A DNA stretch of 56,318 nt from a virus: positions 1 to 56,318 of IMG/VR virus record IMGVR_UViG_3300036857_000036, one strand, 5' to 3'. A program made the position numbers and the translations under genes. The notes beneath the pieces were generated by a model, which saw only the letters and a program-made list of their open reading frames with translations, had not been told where the DNA came from and searched no databases. Shown in pieces: positions 8,442 to 15,933 of this stretch (position 1 is its first letter; each line of letters starts with the position of its first letter).

Positions 8442-8942
8442 TCAGGCCGTCGCCGTCGGAGTCACGTCATCCGACGGGCCACTGTCGAACGTGCTACGCC
8501 CCTGGATGCAGTCCTTCGCAACCAGGTTCACGCTCGGCCGGAAGAAGCCGGCACGCACCTGAACCACGCCGACGCAGTGGAAGTGCCGCACGCGGAACCG
8601 CCTCACGATCTTTGTGTGATGCGGAGGCTGCGGGCCGCCACGGACGCTGCTGATGTGGACGCGCGTGAACCCGAGGAACACGCGGTCGCTGATGTCCGCC
8701 GAGAACAGGCAGTAGAACCTGGGGAAGCGGGCAGAGGTCTGCTGAACGCACGCCGGCACGTCAGCCGGTGCGTCGAGTGTCGCCCTGCCTCGCGCATCCA
8801 CCAGGCTCCGGGCGTTGCGCTGGACGAAGTTGCCGGTAGCGGTCTGCGCTCCCGACTGGTCCAGGGTGGGAGCCTGGGCGGACGCCCCGGCGGGGATCAG
8901 CAGCATGGCCGAGAGTCCGGCCAGGCACAGCAAGCGACGCAT
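8442..8942 (-). CDS. Secreted protein of unknown function
   Basis: 166 residues from ATG 8942, supported by AAAGGAG five bases upstream; a longer start at 8993 would hide the signal peptide. Residues 1-23 (RRLLCLAGLSAMLLIPAGASA) form a clear signal peptide with an Ala-x-Ala site. The mature part has four cysteines, a His-rich strand (RHFHCVGVVQV) and no family I recognise. Paired cysteines suggest a folded extracytoplasmic domain. Neighbours are two collagen-like exported proteins. Confidence 0.75.
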   Translation of the reverse strand: MRRLLCLAGLSAMLLIPAGASAQAPTLDQSGAQTATGNFVQRNARSLVDARGRATLDAPADVPACVQQTSARFPRFYCLFSADISDRVFLGFTRVHISSVRGGPQPPHHTKIVRRFRVRHFHCVGVVQVRAGFFRPSVNLVAKDCIQGRSTFDSGPSDDVTPTATA

Positions 8943-8992
8943 GTCGCTCCTTTCTTGGCGCCTAGTGGCGCCGGTTGTGTTGGGGTACGTCA

Positions 8993-9751
8993 CTATGAGA
9001 CCGGCACGTTGATGCCAGTCAAGTCTCCCTCATTGCAGACAGCGTACTGCCTGGTGAAGTGAAGCTTGCCCTTCTTGATCCGAACGGCGGCGCTGCCCTC
9101 GCGGATGCCCTTGAAGCTGACCTTCACCTTGCCGTTCGTGACCTTGATCGTCTTGACCTTGCTACCGATCGTCACCTTGACGGACTTTGCGCCCTTGAAT
9201 GACTTCGGCAGCGTGATCGTCACCGACCGCTTGGACTTGCAACGGTGGACGCTTTGACCCTGCGCTCCGGGCTGACCTGATGTCCCGCCCGTCCCTGCGG
9301 CTCCAGCCGGTCCGGTAGGACCAGGAGGACCGGGAGTGCCGGCAGGCGGCAGCGGGATGCATGTCGTCGGGTACTCGAAGATGGTCTCCTCGTCAGTGAG
9401 TTCACCATCTTGGAACGTCTGCTCGATGACTGTGAACCCGGGGACACCAATCTCGTTGGAGTCGCATGCAGCAGCGACCAGCGAGAAGTCCAGCTTGCCC
9501 GTAAACACGGGCGTCGGCGGCTCCTCAGGCTTGCCGCAGTGCTTGTGTCCGTCGCCATCCTCGAACGGTAGGTGATCCTTGCCGTCCTGTTCGTGCTTCG
9601 TCCAGTGCGCCGAGTTGGTGGGTGCGTCGATCAGAGCGAACGACCCATCCTGCTGACCATGACAGATCCAGCCCTTGTCCTGATCTGCTCCCGCCGAGCC
9701 GACGGCAAGAACCACAAATGCTGTAGCCAACGCCACAGTATAGCCCCTCAT
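8993..9751 (-). CDS. Secreted protein with collagen-like middle segment
   Basis: 252 residues. A signal peptide occupies residues 1-22 (VALATAFVVLAVGSAGA). A Cys/His-rich domain (ICHGQQDG, HKHCGKP) follows, then a second region with cysteines, about ten Gly-X-Y triplets (residues 136-165), and a Lys-rich beta-repeat tail (SVKVTIGSKVKTIKVTNGKVKVSF). The first domain recalls actinobacterial exported proteins that begin with a Lys-Trp-x-Cys-His motif. It is coupled by ATGA to the gene before it. It probably sits in the cell envelope; function unknown. Confidence 0.75.
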   Translation of the reverse strand: MRGYTVALATAFVVLAVGSAGADQDKGWICHGQQDGSFALIDAPTNSAHWTKHEQDGKDHLPFEDGDGHKHCGKPEEPPTPVFTGKLDFSLVAAACDSNEIGVPGFTVIEQTFQDGELTDEETIFEYPTTCIPLPPAGTPGPPGPTGPAGAAGTGGTSGQPGAQGQSVHRCKSKRSVTITLPKSFKGAKSVKVTIGSKVKTIKVTNGKVKVSFKGIREGSAAVRIKKGKLHFTRQYAVCNEGDLTGINVPVS

Positions 9752-9939
9752 GAACCCTCCCTGTTTCGTTCCTCTTCAAATTGCTCGATCACGATGTCCA
9801 GTGCTTCTGCTGCTCTCTCCACGAGATAGGTCAGAGCGTGGCACAATCGTGTGATCTCACGATCCCGCTGCTCGATAAAGTTCGGCGGCAATCCAGTTGG
9901 CCGAGGCGGCGGTTGAGTTGGCCTTCGACCCCTAGCCAC
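9748..9939 (-). CDS. Small coiled-coil protein
   Basis: 63 residues from GTG 9939 with AAGGAG upstream. A Pro/Arg-rich head (RGRRPTQPPPRPTGLPP) is followed by one long amphipathic helix ending in EEERNREGS. It overlaps the helicase gene by eight bases and couples by ATGA to the secreted protein gene behind. Function unknown. Confidence 0.65.
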   Translation of the reverse strand: MARGRRPTQPPPRPTGLPPNFIEQRDREITRLCHALTYLVERAAEALDIVIEQFEEERNREGS

Positions 9940-11800
9940 CCTTGCGCTCCTTCATCATCTGCCTCCGAACGTCGAGAATGTTCTTAGTAGTGATGCGCTT
10001 ATCCTTAGCTACCTTGTAGATGTCCTCCTCAATGGTCCCAATCGACCTGTAGTAGTACGCCGTAACATGGTGGATGCGACTGATGCGATGAATCCGATCT
10101 TCCAACTGCTCCTGGTCGTCGGGATTCCATGTCTCGTCCAAGATGTGAACGGTATCAGCCCGGTCGAGCGTGATGGCAACTCCGCCAGCCGTTGTGGTTA
10201 CGCAGAGTACGCGTGGACTGTCCTTGCCGCTCTGGAACCGTCGCACCAGATCGTTGCGCTTCCGCTCACTGATCTTGCCCGTGATCTTCTCGGACTTGAT
10301 CCCCATCTTGTTGAGCATATAGCAGACCCAGTCCACCATCTCGCGCGACTGGCTCGCGACGACTGCGACATCATCTCCTTCCTCATCGTTCTTGCGAATG
10401 CCAAGCTCATCCAGTCTCTCGACCAAATAGTCCAGTTTGCCCGAGTTGACCGGATAGACTCTGATCTCCTCCTCACCGTCAGCTTTCAGCCGCGTCGCAA
10501 CTGAGCACTCTGCGTTCGAGAACTGCTTCAAGCGCGTGTACTCCGCGAGCACACCGACAGCGCTGAGCCGATGCTCGTTGATCCGGATTTCCGCATCACG
10601 CTCCATCTTGGCGTACTGGTTGGACTGCCGCTTCGACATATCGCACCAGACATCGACTCGCTGAATCGGCGGTAGCTCGGGCACAACTTCTGACTTGAGC
10701 CGTCGCACGATGTAGCGAGCGTGGTCCGAGAAGAACTCATCCTCGCGACCGGGCTGAATGCCGCCGATCTTCTTGTGACCGTCGTATCCAGCCTCGATGT
10801 TGAGCCAAGTTTCAGCCCATCGCCACTTTGACGAGAACTTCGACTGATCGATGTGGTGAAGCGCGCCCCAGAGCTTGATCGGCTTTCCGCCCATTGGCGT
10901 ACCCGAGACCAGAAACAGACGCTCACGCTTGATGTTGCGAACGAGCTTGCCGAACTGTGTGCCCTTGCTCAAGTCACCTGAGACGTTGACGAGGCCCGTG
11001 GTGTGGTACTCGTCGATGATGACGGTCTTCCATTTCAGCTTCGCAAGCAGTGCCGGCAGCCCCTTGCGACACTGGGCTGCAGTCGTCACAAACCAGAATG
11101 GTTCCTTTCGCTTCTGGTGTGCTAGGACCTTACCCAAAATGGTGTCCAGTTCCCCAGGCGTGGTATCGCCGGAGAGAATGTAGACCGGATCGCCAACCCA
11201 CTCGTCAAGTTCGTACTGCCAGACGGTCCCAAGACTGGTCTTGGGCGCAACAACGAGTTGTGGCCCATTGTCTAGCTTCGCCTCGAACACGGCCGCAATG
11301 GTCTCGACCGTCTTGCCGAGGCCCGGCTCATTGGCGTTGATGATGTTGTTCTGCGCCATGAACTTGACGTCCGCACGTTGGTACGGTCGCAAGAACTCAG
11401 CCAAGTCTGGCAGGACTTCCGGGAGCACCTCCAGCTTCCCGTCGTCGGCCAGCGCCATCTTCCGCAGATTGCGTTCGATCTTGCGCTGCTCCCAGGCCCA
11501 TGCCTCAACCTGGGGTCCTGTATCGAGCGCCTCGCCAAAGATGTCTCGTAGCCGCCGCGCGACGGCCAGATCAAGCGGGACCGTCCAGTACGGCCCGCCA
11601 TCCTCCTTGGGCGTAAAGCGTCCGGGCAGCGCCTTGACTGCATCCTTGATCTCAGGCGCGTATGGGAACCAGACTTGGATTCTGGTTCGATCCTCCGTCA
11701 GTTCACAATATGGTCCAATCACCGCCCATACCTGTCTTGTTTCAGGAGTTCTGAACCTCAGTTTGACTTTGCGTTGCGACGCTGTCGTCTTTGGCGACAT
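9932..11800 (-). CDS. SNF2-type DEAD-like helicase/translocase
   Basis: 622 residues from ATG 11800 (a TTG at 11809 is possible). An N-terminal region resembling HARP-type domains precedes the motor: motif I NEPGLGKTVETI (about 155-166), motif II IIDEYH (about 259-264, Tyr where Ala is usual), SGTPM (motif III), and motif VI EDRIHRISR (about 570-578). This is the layout of SNF2 translocases that remodel forks or strip proteins from duplex DNA. Phages often carry one to support replication or recombination. The gene overlaps both neighbours. Confidence 0.85.
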   Translation of the reverse strand: MSPKTTASQRKVKLRFRTPETRQVWAVIGPYCELTEDRTRIQVWFPYAPEIKDAVKALPGRFTPKEDGGPYWTVPLDLAVARRLRDIFGEALDTGPQVEAWAWEQRKIERNLRKMALADDGKLEVLPEVLPDLAEFLRPYQRADVKFMAQNNIINANEPGLGKTVETIAAVFEAKLDNGPQLVVAPKTSLGTVWQYELDEWVGDPVYILSGDTTPGELDTILGKVLAHQKRKEPFWFVTTAAQCRKGLPALLAKLKWKTVIIDEYHTTGLVNVSGDLSKGTQFGKLVRNIKRERLFLVSGTPMGGKPIKLWGALHHIDQSKFSSKWRWAETWLNIEAGYDGHKKIGGIQPGREDEFFSDHARYIVRRLKSEVVPELPPIQRVDVWCDMSKRQSNQYAKMERDAEIRINEHRLSAVGVLAEYTRLKQFSNAECSVATRLKADGEEEIRVYPVNSGKLDYLVERLDELGIRKNDEEGDDVAVVASQSREMVDWVCYMLNKMGIKSEKITGKISERKRNDLVRRFQSGKDSPRVLCVTTTAGGVAITLDRADTVHILDETWNPDDQEQLEDRIHRISRIHHVTAYYYRSIGTIEEDIYKVAKDKRITTKNILDVRRQMMKERKGG

Positions 11801-12144
11801 TGATTGCAATCGCAGAGTTGCGTGACGCGGTAGAGCTGATATGCCGCCTCGACCGCTGCCGCAAGCGCAGCAGTTGCTGCTTCCGCCGCCTTTCGCGCAG
11901 CAGCGTCGAGTTCCAGATGCATCGGCGGCATCTCCTTCATCTCTTGCGCATGTTGCTCACGAAACCAATTGGACTTGTCGACCATGTCGTCGCCCGAAAT
12001 CTTCAACATGCCGGCCTGCTCCAGATGTTGCAACGGAGCCCAGTCAGAGGTTCCCAACACCAACCGCTTGATGGGATTATCCGTGAGCGCGAGTCGCTCC
12101 AATTCCTCGCGAGTGTACTCTAATCTCTTGTCGTGTGCTGCCAT
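11758..12144 (-). CDS. Hypothetical alanine-rich protein
   Basis: 128 residues. GAAGGAG lies four bases before the ATG. The middle part contains an Ala-rich helix (residues 83-105) and the end carries CDCNQC followed by a basic tail, so a small metal or nucleic-acid site is possible. It overlaps the helicase by 43 bases, an unusually long overlap here. Function unknown. Confidence 0.65.
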   Translation of the reverse strand: MAAHDKRLEYTREELERLALTDNPIKRLVLGTSDWAPLQHLEQAGMLKISGDDMVDKSNWFREQHAQEMKEMPPMHLELDAAARKAAEAATAALAAAVEAAYQLYRVTQLCDCNQCRQRRQRRNAKSN

Positions 12145-12231
12145 AATTCTCCTTCAGGCGGGCTGAGCGACCAGATGGGGGGATCTTGGGGTCTAGCCGC
12201 CCAGCCCACGTTGGTCTATGCGCTCAAGGAA

Positions 12232-12663
12232 TCATCCGCAAACAGGCCAACCTCCTGGCGAGTGCGGGTTGCCAATCATGTTACGCCAAACAACTGCGCG
12301 GTAGTCCTGCTCCAGCGGCTCGGCGAGATGCGGCATCCCGTGCCCTCCGGCAGCATACCAGGTCGAGAGCACGAACTGGTACGCGCCGTAAAAGCCATTG
12401 CCCGTATTGATGCGGTAGTTACCTCCTGATTCGCACATCCTTGTTGAGAACAGCCATGCCCGGAAGGGCTTGGTCGCCTTCCACCATTTGTGGAGGGTCT
12501 TCATGTGGGACTTCTTGTCCATCCTCTTGTCACATGCCCTGGACTGGCATCCCTCGTGACGGTAGTGCGCATGTCCCTTGCGCGTCTGATGCTCTGCCAC
12601 CTGGGCGGACGCGACTGCCGGAACGGCGAACATCAGGATCGAAACGACAGAAATGAACTTCAT
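12232..12663 (-). CDS. Secreted Rpf-like transglycosylase
   Basis: 143 residues. A signal peptide (ISVVSILMFAVPAVASA) leads into a basic Cys/His region, then a resuscitation-promoting-factor core: CESGGNYRINTGNGFYG with the catalytic Glu, AYQFVLSTWYAAGG, and the closing GGWPVC. Rpf domains cut actinobacterial peptidoglycan between sugar units. Being exported by its own signal and far from the CHAP endolysin, it may loosen the wall during infection, aid lysis or change the growth state of the host. This family is nearly restricted to high-GC Gram-positive bacteria and their phages, so it is a strong host clue. Confidence 0.85.
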   Translation of the reverse strand: MKFISVVSILMFAVPAVASAQVAEHQTRKGHAHYRHEGCQSRACDKRMDKKSHMKTLHKWWKATKPFRAWLFSTRMCESGGNYRINTGNGFYGAYQFVLSTWYAAGGHGMPHLAEPLEQDYRAVVWRNMIGNPHSPGGWPVCG

Positions 12664-12761
12664 AACTTCCTTTGGTAGCTTCCTTGTCTAGCCGGGACCA
12701 CCTACGTGACTTCGGTATCGGTCCCATTGGTTAGCCAGGTGTGCTGCTCCTTTCTCCCTGC

Positions 12762-12968
12762 CTACAGAATCCTACTGACCTTGAAGCAGTACGTACAGCT
12801 ACGAGCTACGAGATGTCTATTACGCATTGAGTGAAGCCAAGGTCCGCGTCTAACCCAAGCGACGCCCCCACACCGAGGACATTCTATGCGCATCCAGCCC
12901 GCGCCGGTGTACTCCATTTTGAACATTGGCAGCTGCTTGTGGAACTCTCCTTGTGGTCGTTTTTTCAT
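12762..12968 (-). CDS. Small zinc-ribbon protein
   Basis: 68 residues. CPRCG and CTYC are about 28 residues apart (positions 30-34 and 58-61), a typical four-cysteine zinc ribbon, with basic residues around it. It may bind nucleic acid. It is coupled by ATGA to the gene before it. The 98 bases after its stop hold only a weak GGGACC/GGTCCC inverted repeat. Confidence 0.7.
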   Translation of the reverse strand: MKKRPQGEFHKQLPMFKMEYTGAGWMRIECPRCGGVAWVRRGPWLHSMRNRHLVARSCTYCFKVSRIL

Positions 12969-13204
12969 ACTCCGTGCCTCGCTGCGACACGGATCGCCGC
13001 ATTGACTTCCTCACGATTGAGAAGGTCAGCGAACGCTTGGGCGCGATCATACCGCCTTTTGGGGTAGCGTCGCATCACGTCACCATACGTGTTGCTACGA
13101 ACCGCGTAAAGTCCATCCTCATCAAGGTGCGGCGCCCACCGTGAATAGTACATCCACGGAGCCTGCTCCCGGCGCTTATGTCGCTTCTTCCGGGCCACGG
13201 CCAT
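12965..13204 (-). CDS. Small basic hypothetical protein
   Basis: 79 residues. A basic start (RKKRHKRREQ) is followed by a short beta segment and a helix with EEVNAAIRVAARHGV. Position and charge suggest a DNA- or RNA-contacting accessory protein. The stop overlaps the zinc-ribbon start. Function unknown. Confidence 0.6.
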   Translation of the reverse strand: MAVARKKRHKRREQAPWMYYSRWAPHLDEDGLYAVRSNTYGDVMRRYPKRRYDRAQAFADLLNREEVNAAIRVAARHGV

Positions 13205-13298
13205 CCCCTATTCGGCCTGGAACGTCGAGGGTCGGCCTCGGAGGCCCGGAGAAGATGAGTACGGCATGTTAGCGGATGAATCCGTGAGGCGGCCGGAC

Positions 13299-13511
13299 CT
13301 AGGCGGCGGCGCGCTCCTCAATCACACCGTTCCCCGCAGACACCCGCATCTCCATGCGGGGCCTGGGCGTAATCTTGCCCTCCGGGATGTGAAGCTCGCG
13401 AAGCGCTGCGTTGATCCTGCCGACGCGCTCCAGATGCTCCGCCTCCAGCTGCTTCCGGTGAGAGAGCAGGTCCGCGCTGAGCTGCTTCTCGAAGTCACTC
13501 ATATGCTTCAT
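13299..13511 (-). CDS. Small helical hypothetical protein
   Basis: 70 residues. Mostly one long charged helix (residues 5-40) and a short basic end. AAGGA lies six bases before the ATG. The 94 bases after it contain a GC-rich hairpin (GGCCTCGGAGGCC) and no gene. Function unknown. Confidence 0.6.
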   Translation of the reverse strand: MKHMSDFEKQLSADLLSHRKQLEAEHLERVGRINAALRELHIPEGKITPRPRMEMRVSAGNGVIEERAAA

Positions 13512-13520
13512 TTTCAGTCC

Positions 13521-13712
13521 TTACAACAGTTTATAGTTCACAGCGCGCTTGATTGCCCGCTTGTTGTCGTTGCCATCCACTTCCTTGAGACTGCCAGTCT
13601 CACGGTAGATGTATAGCAATCGCCTCAGCTGCTCGTGAGTATAGGTCCGGTACAGGCGTGCCATCGCCTGCGCGTTCAGCCTACGCTCCCGGGCTGAGAC
13701 TTCGTCAGTCAA
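13521..13712 (-). CDS. Small HTH-like hypothetical protein
   Basis: 63 residues from a TTG start with AGGAGG seven bases in front. The central part (THEQLRRLLYIYRETGSLKEV) could be a helix-turn-helix, and both ends are basic. It overlaps the preceding gene by eight bases. A DNA-binding role is only inferred. Confidence 0.55.
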   Translation of the reverse strand: MTDEVSARERRLNAQAMARLYRTYTHEQLRRLLYIYRETGSLKEVDGNDNKRAIKRAVNYKLL

Positions 13713-13929
13713 CCTTCACCTCCTCGATCACGTTGTTCGCGTCAAGTCCTTCCCATCCGAACCTGCCGCCGTAGTCGGCGTGGTCCTCGTCCGTACCGTC
13801 CCACTCGACGTACCAGTTCCCGACCTTGTCGGGACCGTCGATCACAGTGCCCCGGAACATCGTCGGGCTGCCGTATGGCGCGCTACCTCCGGACACCTCG
13901 ACTCGGCATCCGATCCGCACTTCAATCAC
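13705..13929 (-). CDS. Small beta-barrel-like hypothetical protein
   Basis: 74 residues. The start is probably the GTG at 13929, five bases after GGAGG; a GTG at 13935 is too close to it. The alternating hydrophobic strands and turns (CRVEVSGG, FRGTVIDG, WYVEWDGTD) suggest an SH3- or Tudor-like fold. It overlaps both neighbours. Function unknown. Confidence 0.6.
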   Translation of the reverse strand: MIEVRIGCRVEVSGGSAPYGSPTMFRGTVIDGPDKVGNWYVEWDGTDEDHADYGGRFGWEGLDANNVIEEVKVD

Positions 13930-14116
13930 ACTCACTCACCTCCTCATCCTCATCGTAATCTCCATGCCCCCAGGGAATGAAATCGTCGTCCAGTTCTCTG
14001 GACGTCGCTTCCTTGATCTCCTCATCGGAACGCGGATCGCCACCCCAACGAACCTCATTCCAATAGTCCATGTTGTCGACCAAATCCTCTTGGTCGAAAT
14101 TGTCCCATCCAGACAT
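13922..14116 (-). CDS. Small acidic hypothetical protein
   Basis: 64 residues from ATG 14116, chosen for the GGAGG five bases upstream. More than a third of the residues are acidic, ending in a Asp/Glu cluster (YDEDEEVSECD). Acidic phage proteins of this size often mimic DNA or bind host proteins, but nothing here proves it. It is the first gene behind promoter motif B and its leader hairpin. Confidence 0.6.
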   Translation of the reverse strand: MSGWDNFDQEDLVDNMDYWNEVRWGGDPRSDEEIKEATSRELDDDFIPWGHGDYDEDEEVSECD

Positions 14117-14145
14117 TGGGCCTCCAGTCCTTAGTCCAGTCAATT

Positions 14146-14199
14146 GACGCGGGAGGCCTCATTGCCTCCCAAGCTCTGAGAACCCCCGCCTCCCGCGTC
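14146..14199 (-). promoter_or_regulatory. Leader with two competing hairpins
   Basis: In the predicted leader, GACGCGGGAGGC (14199-14188) can pair perfectly over 12 bases with 14157-14146. The 3' part of that arm can instead pair with a second GGGAGGC at 14170-14164 to make a tight seven-base hairpin. The two structures exclude each other, and the stem begins at the expected start of transcription. This resembles an attenuator or stability device. Confidence 0.5.
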
Positions 14200-14205
14200 G
14201 AGCCG

Positions 14206-14238
14206 AGTCTACTATAACTCCATAAAGCGGAGCTAAAG
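14206..14238 (-). promoter_or_regulatory. 33-bp promoter-like motif, copy B
   Basis: CTTTAG, five bases, CTTTAT, ten bases, TAGACT, with the same spacing as copies at 7764 and 48347. It lies in a gap between the end of the late operon and the small acidic protein gene, so it would start the helicase/secreted-protein unit. Confidence 0.7.
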
Positions 14239-14242
14239 CGAT

Positions 14243-14353
14243 TCATCGCCGCATCTTATCATATACAACAACAAGAACGGCGATGATAGCTATCCAGACT
14301 ACAACAGCAAGGACGATGAGGCCATCAGCCCCATCAAGTAGTCGGCTGAGCAT
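14243..14353 (-). CDS. 36-residue single-pass membrane peptide
   Basis: After a short charged head (MLSRLLDGADG) there is a helix of about 20 very hydrophobic residues (LIVLAVVVWIAIIAVLVVV) and a basic end (YDKMRR), the charge layout of an inner-membrane peptide with its C terminus inside. It overlaps the previous gene by 20 bases and closes the late operon. A GGGGG run directly precedes the ATG, which is too close for an ideal ribosome site. It could be a holin or antiholin accessory, but this is a guess. Confidence 0.5.
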   Translation of the reverse strand: MLSRLLDGADGLIVLAVVVWIAIIAVLVVVYDKMRR

Positions 14354-14594
14354 CCCCCGGAGTGTCGGGCTGCACGATCTGCTCGCCCTGTGGAGTGACT
14401 TCCTCGATGCCAGGATCGTACGTCGGCTGAACGATGGTCCCATCCTGCTGAACCGTGCCCGTGTGATCCTCAAGGATCTCACTTGTGACGGTATTGACAA
14501 CCGCCCCAACCGGCAGCCCGAGCGCCTTGATGAGAGCGTCGGCGTGACCCTTGTCCTCGGCCGCGAAGTTGATTGACATGTGAACGTTGATCAT
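14334..14594 (-). CDS. Hypothetical protein after tail collar gene
   Basis: 86 residues, ATG 14594 with GGAAGG five bases before it. Residues 1-45 form an alpha/beta segment (MSINFAAEDKGHADALIKALGL); the rest is acidic, Pro/Gln rich and probably disordered. Such small proteins often close the fibre region of tail operons. Function unknown. Confidence 0.6.
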   Translation of the reverse strand: MINVHMSINFAAEDKGHADALIKALGLPVGAVVNTVTSEILEDHTGTVQQDGTIVQPTYDPGIEEVTPQGEQIVQPDTPGDAQPTT

Positions 14595-14596
14595 GA

Positions 14597-15319
14597 CTAC
14601 CTTCCCGCGTAGATGTAGACAGGCACAGCGAGTGACGGCTGCGTGTTATCGTGGTTCTGTGTGCTACCAACCGCATCGATGTAAACGCCCGTCCCTGCCG
14701 CATAGAGGCTGATTCCAGTCCCAGCAAACGCAACGGAGATTGGAGCATTGTAACGCCACGGTGCGCCAGCATTATCGGAGAGCATTCCGACGCCGCCACC
14801 GCCAATGCTCATTGAGAAGTCAGGGATCGATGACGACACGCCATGGTTGTGACTCGGATCGTACACACTGTGAGCATGTCCCGGATCGTGTAGCGGGTGG
14901 TTATGCGACGGCAATTGTGCGACAGACAACGCCACGGCCTCAACGCCCCAACGTGTCGCAACCGGCCGTGCGGTCACTCCCGTCTGCGCCGGTCCAGCCC
15001 CGACCAAGGCGCGACCGTTAGTTGTTGGTAGCCTGAACTGTGCAGCAGTCTCGCCGCCGGTGTTCCAAGTTGTGTCAAGCTTGGCGGCCAACTCAGGATA
15101 GTCGGCACGGTTGAGGATCTGTCCGAGAACCTGAAGCCACTTCGCATCCGGCGGCCCGCCTGCAAAGATCCGCATCTCACCGATCACGAAGATGCGAGTG
15201 AGCATCATGCTCTCGATAGCTTCCATCATGGCCTGCTCTTCCTGCGCTACATCAACGTCATCATCCGGCGTCGAGTACGGCAGGCCAAGAACAGGAGTCC
15301 TACCACTGAGGTAGGTCAT
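14597..15319 (-). CDS. Tail collar-domain fibre protein
   Basis: 240 residues from ATG 15319 (ATGA overlap with the gene before). It contains the phage tail collar pattern: GEMRIFAGG, KWLQVLGQ, NRADYPELAAKL, FRLPTTNGRALVGAG. A Gly/His-rich distal part follows (SHNHPLHDPGHAHSVYDPSHNH), where spaced His-x-His pairs often bind metal in trimeric fibre tips. It probably forms a short fibre or receptor-contact tip attached to the baseplate. Confidence 0.8.
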   Translation of the reverse strand: MTYLSGRTPVLGLPYSTPDDDVDVAQEEQAMMEAIESMMLTRIFVIGEMRIFAGGPPDAKWLQVLGQILNRADYPELAAKLDTTWNTGGETAAQFRLPTTNGRALVGAGPAQTGVTARPVATRWGVEAVALSVAQLPSHNHPLHDPGHAHSVYDPSHNHGVSSSIPDFSMSIGGGGVGMLSDNAGAPWRYNAPISVAFAGTGISLYAAGTGVYIDAVGSTQNHDNTQPSLAVPVYIYAGR

Positions 15320-15933
15320 GCAACCGGCCCCCTCTTCAGATCGCGATGTGTTGGATACAAGGTGTGAAGCTCGCTGTGGAGATAGTGATACGAAGCAAGC
15401 TGCTCGTGATCCCACGTATCCACAGTCCGATAGTTCAGAACGATGCCGCCCGGCTTCTGCGTTAGGATCGCGCGTCGCACCGCCGATGGATCAGGAGTCT
15501 CGTTGTTGAGAGAAACAATCTCCAGAACGTAGGCATCCCCGCCATCACGCTCGCGGAAGAACATGCTCTTGCTTCCAGTCAAGAACAGACCCGCAACTGT
15601 TCTGATAGCGGCTGGTCCTCCCCGCGCCATGTTCGAGAGCGCCTTGATAACAGTTCGTGCATCTGATGGGCTGATGCTTGACGGCAGAATGATTCCAACG
15701 ATTTGCGCCAGCCACGGCAGCGCCCAGTCCGGGCAAATATCGACATTGAAGATTGGCGACCATGGTGGCCATGGATCAGGCGGATCAACAACCTCAGCCA
15801 CCTGCGCCCAAGGTCGCATCATGCCCTCGCACATATAGGCATGCGCATAACCGTAGTCAGCGTCGTGTTGCGCCATGGGCTGAGTACGCACTCTCAACCT
15901 CAGCCCGAGAGGGGTGTGGACGGGTGGATCCAT
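15316..15933 (-). CDS. Baseplate protein, P2 gpI-like
   Basis: 205 residues. Lies directly after the baseplate J gene and has the features of the tail protein I family: PDWALPWLAQIVG, RTVIKALSNMARGGPAAIRTVAG and a C-terminal EIVSLNNETPDPSAVRRAILTQKPGGIVL, where the last part is typical. It connects the baseplate wedge to tail fibres. The start shares a base with the previous stop (TGATG). Confidence 0.75.
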   Translation of the reverse strand: MDPPVHTPLGLRLRVRTQPMAQHDADYGYAHAYMCEGMMRPWAQVAEVVDPPDPWPPWSPIFNVDICPDWALPWLAQIVGIILPSSISPSDARTVIKALSNMARGGPAAIRTVAGLFLTGSKSMFFRERDGGDAYVLEIVSLNNETPDPSAVRRAILTQKPGGIVLNYRTVDTWDHEQLASYHYLHSELHTLYPTHRDLKRGPVA

